DNA of 24,117 nucleotides from Burkholderiaceae bacterium. Its GTDB lineage: Bacteria; Pseudomonadota; Gammaproteobacteria; Burkholderiales; Burkholderiaceae_F. Under the pieces are notes generated by a model. It saw nothing but the letters and a program-made list of their open reading frames with translations, did no database searches and was not told where the DNA came from. Position numbers and translations under genes: made by a program. Of this stretch, positions 22,023 through 24,117 are shown one piece after another (position 1 is the stretch's first letter; each line of letters starts with the position of its first letter). The stretch covers positions 1-24,117 of the forward strand of contig JACCSD010000110.1 in the NCBI GenBank assembly GCA_013813185.1, written 5' to 3'.

Positions 22023-22439
22023 CTAGGAGGTCAGCCCGATCCACGCGCCCGCGACAAACACATAGCGCACTAATTTTCCAACCGCTAACGCAGTCAGCGA
22101 AATCCACGCGTTCAATCGCAACCACCCTGCGGCGACGCACAGCGCATCTCCAATCAGCGGAACCCACGAAAACGCCAGCGCCCAGTAGCCCCAGCGTTGC
22201 AGATAAGCGGCCGCCTTGCTCTGCGTCTTGTTCGGAATCAAGCGGCCGAGCCAGTAGGACGTCATTCCGCCCAGCGTGTTGCCGACGGTAGCGACCGCAA
22301 TGGCCGGCCACAGCGTGTCGGGATGCTTGTGAAGTACTGCAATGAGCACAACTTCGGAGCCGCCGGGAAGAACGGTCGCCGCCAGAAAACTCGCGAAGAA
22401 CAGGGCAGTCAGCCCACCTTCCGGTGAAAAATCAAGCAT
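22023..22439 (-). CDS. YqaA/DedA (SNARE-associated) family membrane protein
   Basis: This 138-residue inner-membrane protein belongs to the short YqaA branch of the DedA/VTT superfamily, whose larger members flip lipids. It opens with a helix (about 8-35) containing LPGGSEVVL, then GNTLGGMTSYWLGR (53-66), the amphipathic YLQRWGYWALAFSWVPLIGDALCVAAGWLRL region (84-114) and a last helix. The WVPLIGD stretch is the conserved half-membrane motif of the family. The gene is divergent from putA, sharing a 70-base upstream region. No clear ribosome site precedes the ATG. Confidence 0.87.
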   Translation of the reverse strand: MLDFSPEGGLTALFFASFLAATVLPGGSEVVLIAVLHKHPDTLWPAIAVATVGNTLGGMTSYWLGRLIPNKTQSKAAAYLQRWGYWALAFSWVPLIGDALCVAAGWLRLNAWISLTALAVGKLVRYVFVAGAWIGLTS

Positions 22440-22509
22440 GAGTCAAGCAATCCAGCAATTCAAGCGCAATGTTAAATTTCAGCAGGCCAGGTTTCGCAAG
22501 GGAGTTTGA
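22440..22509. promoter_or_regulatory. Shared divergent upstream region of the YqaA-type gene and putA
   Basis: The 70 bases between the two start codons are AT-richer than their surroundings. They hold AAGGGAG (22498-22504), the putA ribosome site, and a TAACAT -10-like hexamer on the minus strand near 22470. No confident -35 box or operator dyad was found for either gene. Confidence 0.35.
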
Positions 22510-24117
22510 TTGTTAGGTGTTTTGCAAGCGCTGCAACGATTACCCGATCTGGGTGATCCATACGAGGATGAACGCAGCGCGCTGCAAACGGTGCTGACAG
22601 CCGATATCCCAGCAAACGGCGTTCGCGCGGCGGCTCGTGTGCGAGCTTTGCGCTATATCGACTCCGTACGCAACGCCGACTCCGGGCTGCTGTCTGCGCA
22701 GAATGTGCTTAACTCTTTTCCGCTGGCGACCACGGAAGGCATTGCCCTGCTGCGATTGGCCGAAGCGCTGCTGCGCGCGCCCGATGCCGAGACTCAGACC
22801 TGGCTGATCGCCGAAAAACTTGCTCACTTTCGCGACACGCGCATCGGCCTGGACGGCAACTTCGTCACGCGCGTGCTCTCCACCGCGCTGAAGATCGCCG
22901 GCCACACCGCAGCCGACGCCGAACTGCGGGATGCGGGAGCCGATCGGGGCTCGCTGCGCGCATGGCTTGCGAAAAGTGCGCTGCGTCCGCTGGTGATCGA
23001 CGGCATCCGCCGCTTCGGCGATCAGTTTGTCTTCGCGACTAACTTGCCGGATGCAATGGCGCGCGTCAAACGCAGGCCCGATTCGCGTGTGACCTATTCG
23101 TTCGACATGCTGGGCGAAGGCGCGCGCACGCGCGCCGACGCCGACCGCTCGTACGAGTCGTACGTCGATGCGCTGACGTCGCTCAAACAAGAGGGCGGCG
23201 ACGACTGGACGTCGCGCGATGGGATATCCGTGAAGCTGTCCGCCATTCACCCGCGCTTCGAAACCGCGCAGATCGAACGCTGCGAGCGTGAGTTGTACCC
23301 GCGACTGGTCGAGCTCGCACAGCTAGCGCGCTCGGCCAACGTCAACTTTACGGTGGACGCGGAGGAGTCGGAGCGGCTAGTGCTGCATATCGCCCTATTC
23401 GAGCGCCTGATGGGTGAGTCGCTGCTGGGTGACTGGCCCGGACTGGGGCTTGCGATGCAGGCGTATCAGCCGCGCGCTCTTCCGGCAGTGGACCACTTGC
23501 TGCGCGCAAGCGAAGCGCTGCGCAGGCCGATTGCGGTCCGGCTCGTCAAGGGCGCCTACTGGGACGCCGAGATCAAGCGCGCACACGAGCTCGGCATGGC
23601 CGGCTTCCCCGTATTTACGCGCAAATGGGCGACCGACGTTTCGTTTCTGGCCGTAGCGCGCCGGTTGTTGAGCCATCCAGCGCCGGTATATCCGCAATTT
23701 GCGACGCATAACGCGTTGACGGTTGCATCGATCATCGAATTCGCGCGCGAACTCGCCGCCAAGTCCGGCCCCCGTCGCTACGAGTTTCAGCGCCTGCACG
23801 GCATGGGCGATCCGCTTTACGACGCACTGCTCGCCGATCAACCCGATGCGCGTGTTCGCGTATACGCGCCGGTCGGCGAGTTTCGCGATCTTCTCGCCTA
23901 TCTCGTGCGGCGGCTGCTTGAAAACGGCGCCAACACATCGTTCGTCCATCAGATCACCGATCGTTCGGTACCGTCTGAGCTGCTGGTGAACGACGTCTAC
24001 GAACAGGCACGCGGCTATCTCGCATCGGATCAAGCGTCGTCCGCGCTGCCGACCGGCCGCGAGCTTTTCCCGGGACGGCGCAACTCGCGTGGCATCGATT
24101 TGCAATACGCGCCCACG
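22510..24117 (+). CDS. putA: Proline dehydrogenase / delta-1-pyrroline-5-carboxylate dehydrogenase, 5' part (runs off the window)
   Basis: PutA oxidises proline to glutamate in two steps at the inner membrane face. The visible 536 codons cover the N-terminal arm and the FAD-binding PRODH barrel: YSFDMLGEGART (about 196-207), GISVKLSAIHPR, VRLVKGAYWDAEIKRAHE (343-360), YEFQRLHGMG (424-433) and YAPVGEFRDLLAYLVRRLL followed by ENGANTSFV. The chain continues to SRGIDLQY, the link to the aldehyde dehydrogenase domain, which lies outside. The start is TTG at 22510: an in-frame TGA directly precedes it, and AAGGGAG sits five bases upstream. There is no N-terminal ribbon-helix-helix DNA-binding domain, so this PutA cannot repress its own gene in the E. 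coli manner. Confidence 0.92.
   Translation, partial: MLGVLQALQRLPDLGDPYEDERSALQTVLTADIPANGVRAAARVRALRYIDSVRNADSGLLSAQNVLNSFPLATTEGIALLRLAEALLRAPDAETQTWLIAEKLAHFRDTRIGLDGNFVTRVLSTALKIAGHTAADAELRDAGADRGSLRAWLAKSALRPLVIDGIRRFGDQFVFATNLPDAMARVKRRPDSRVTYSFDMLGEGARTRADADRSYESYVDALTSLKQEGGDDWTSRDGISVKLSAIHPRFETAQIERCERELYPRLVELAQLARSANVNFTVDAEESERLVLHIALFERLMGESLLGDWPGLGLAMQAYQPRALPAVDHLLRASEALRRPIAVRLVKGAYWDAEIKRAHELGMAGFPVFTRKWATDVSFLAVARRLLSHPAPVYPQFATHNALTVASIIEFARELAAKSGPRRYEFQRLHGMGDPLYDALLADQPDARVRVYAPVGEFRDLLAYLVRRLLENGANTSFVHQITDRSVPSELLVNDVYEQARGYLASDQASSALPTGRELFPGRRNSRGIDLQYAPT

Noticed and set aside
22540..24105. Two minus-strand open frames (about 236 codons each) near the right end
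   Set aside because: The plus strand here encodes an unambiguous PutA PRODH domain; the minus-strand frames are its antisense shadows.

Overview
The window is dense, GC-rich bacterial chromosome with a proteobacterial gene complement. The run orn / M48 protease / pterin dehydratase / rsgA / CobD-CbiB-like / nudL / rplS-trmD-rimM-rpsP is an order I associate with Betaproteobacteria (Burkholderiales and relatives). The assignment is from memory of gene order, not from a search. No insertion sequence, prophage, CRISPR array or integron is visible, and no gap between genes exceeds about 150 bases.

Left part (1-5500): a membrane-anchored four-PAS/GGDEF/EAL cyclic-di-GMP protein and parE, both on the minus strand. 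A tRNA-Arg(CCT) gene follows on the plus strand with its own promoter.

Middle-left (5499-11970): an AI-2E/PerM-type membrane protein starts 8 bases after the tRNA and ends tail-to-tail with orn. A plus-strand series of Ste24-like M48 protease, pterin-4a-carbinolamine dehydratase, rsgA and a DUF2007 zinc-ribbon protein follows, the last three tightly packed or overlapping. It converges on nudL and a CobD/CbiB-like membrane protein.

Middle (11970-14310): the ribosomal operon rpsP-rimM-trmD-rplS on the minus strand, with a recognisable promoter, a leader hairpin and a strong intrinsic terminator. L19 carries an unusual repeat-encoded Ala/Asp/Lys tail.

Middle-right (14310-18490): a TM2-type membrane protein; a COG1533-type radical SAM protein preceded by a near-perfect LexA box and ending in a UmuC-like clamp-binding motif; and a three-gene set on the minus strand of rubrerythrin, a two-cluster Fe-S/CCG-domain protein and DUF3501. 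A four-part OxyR-like operator lies upstream of the rubrerythrin gene.

Right part (18490-24117): etfB-etfA-acyl-CoA dehydrogenase as a translationally coupled operon, a YqaA/DedA-type membrane protein, and the first 536 codons of a PutA-type proline dehydrogenase that runs off the window.

The most interesting leads are (1) the SOS-box-controlled radical SAM protein with a putative sliding-clamp tether, which together suggest an SOS DNA-repair enzyme; and (2) the putatively OxyR-controlled rubrerythrin/Fe-S/DUF3501 set, which looks like a peroxide-defence module with its own redox partner. Also notable: all three convergent gene pairs in the window end with interlocked stop codons, and a tRNA gene directly abuts a protein gene.
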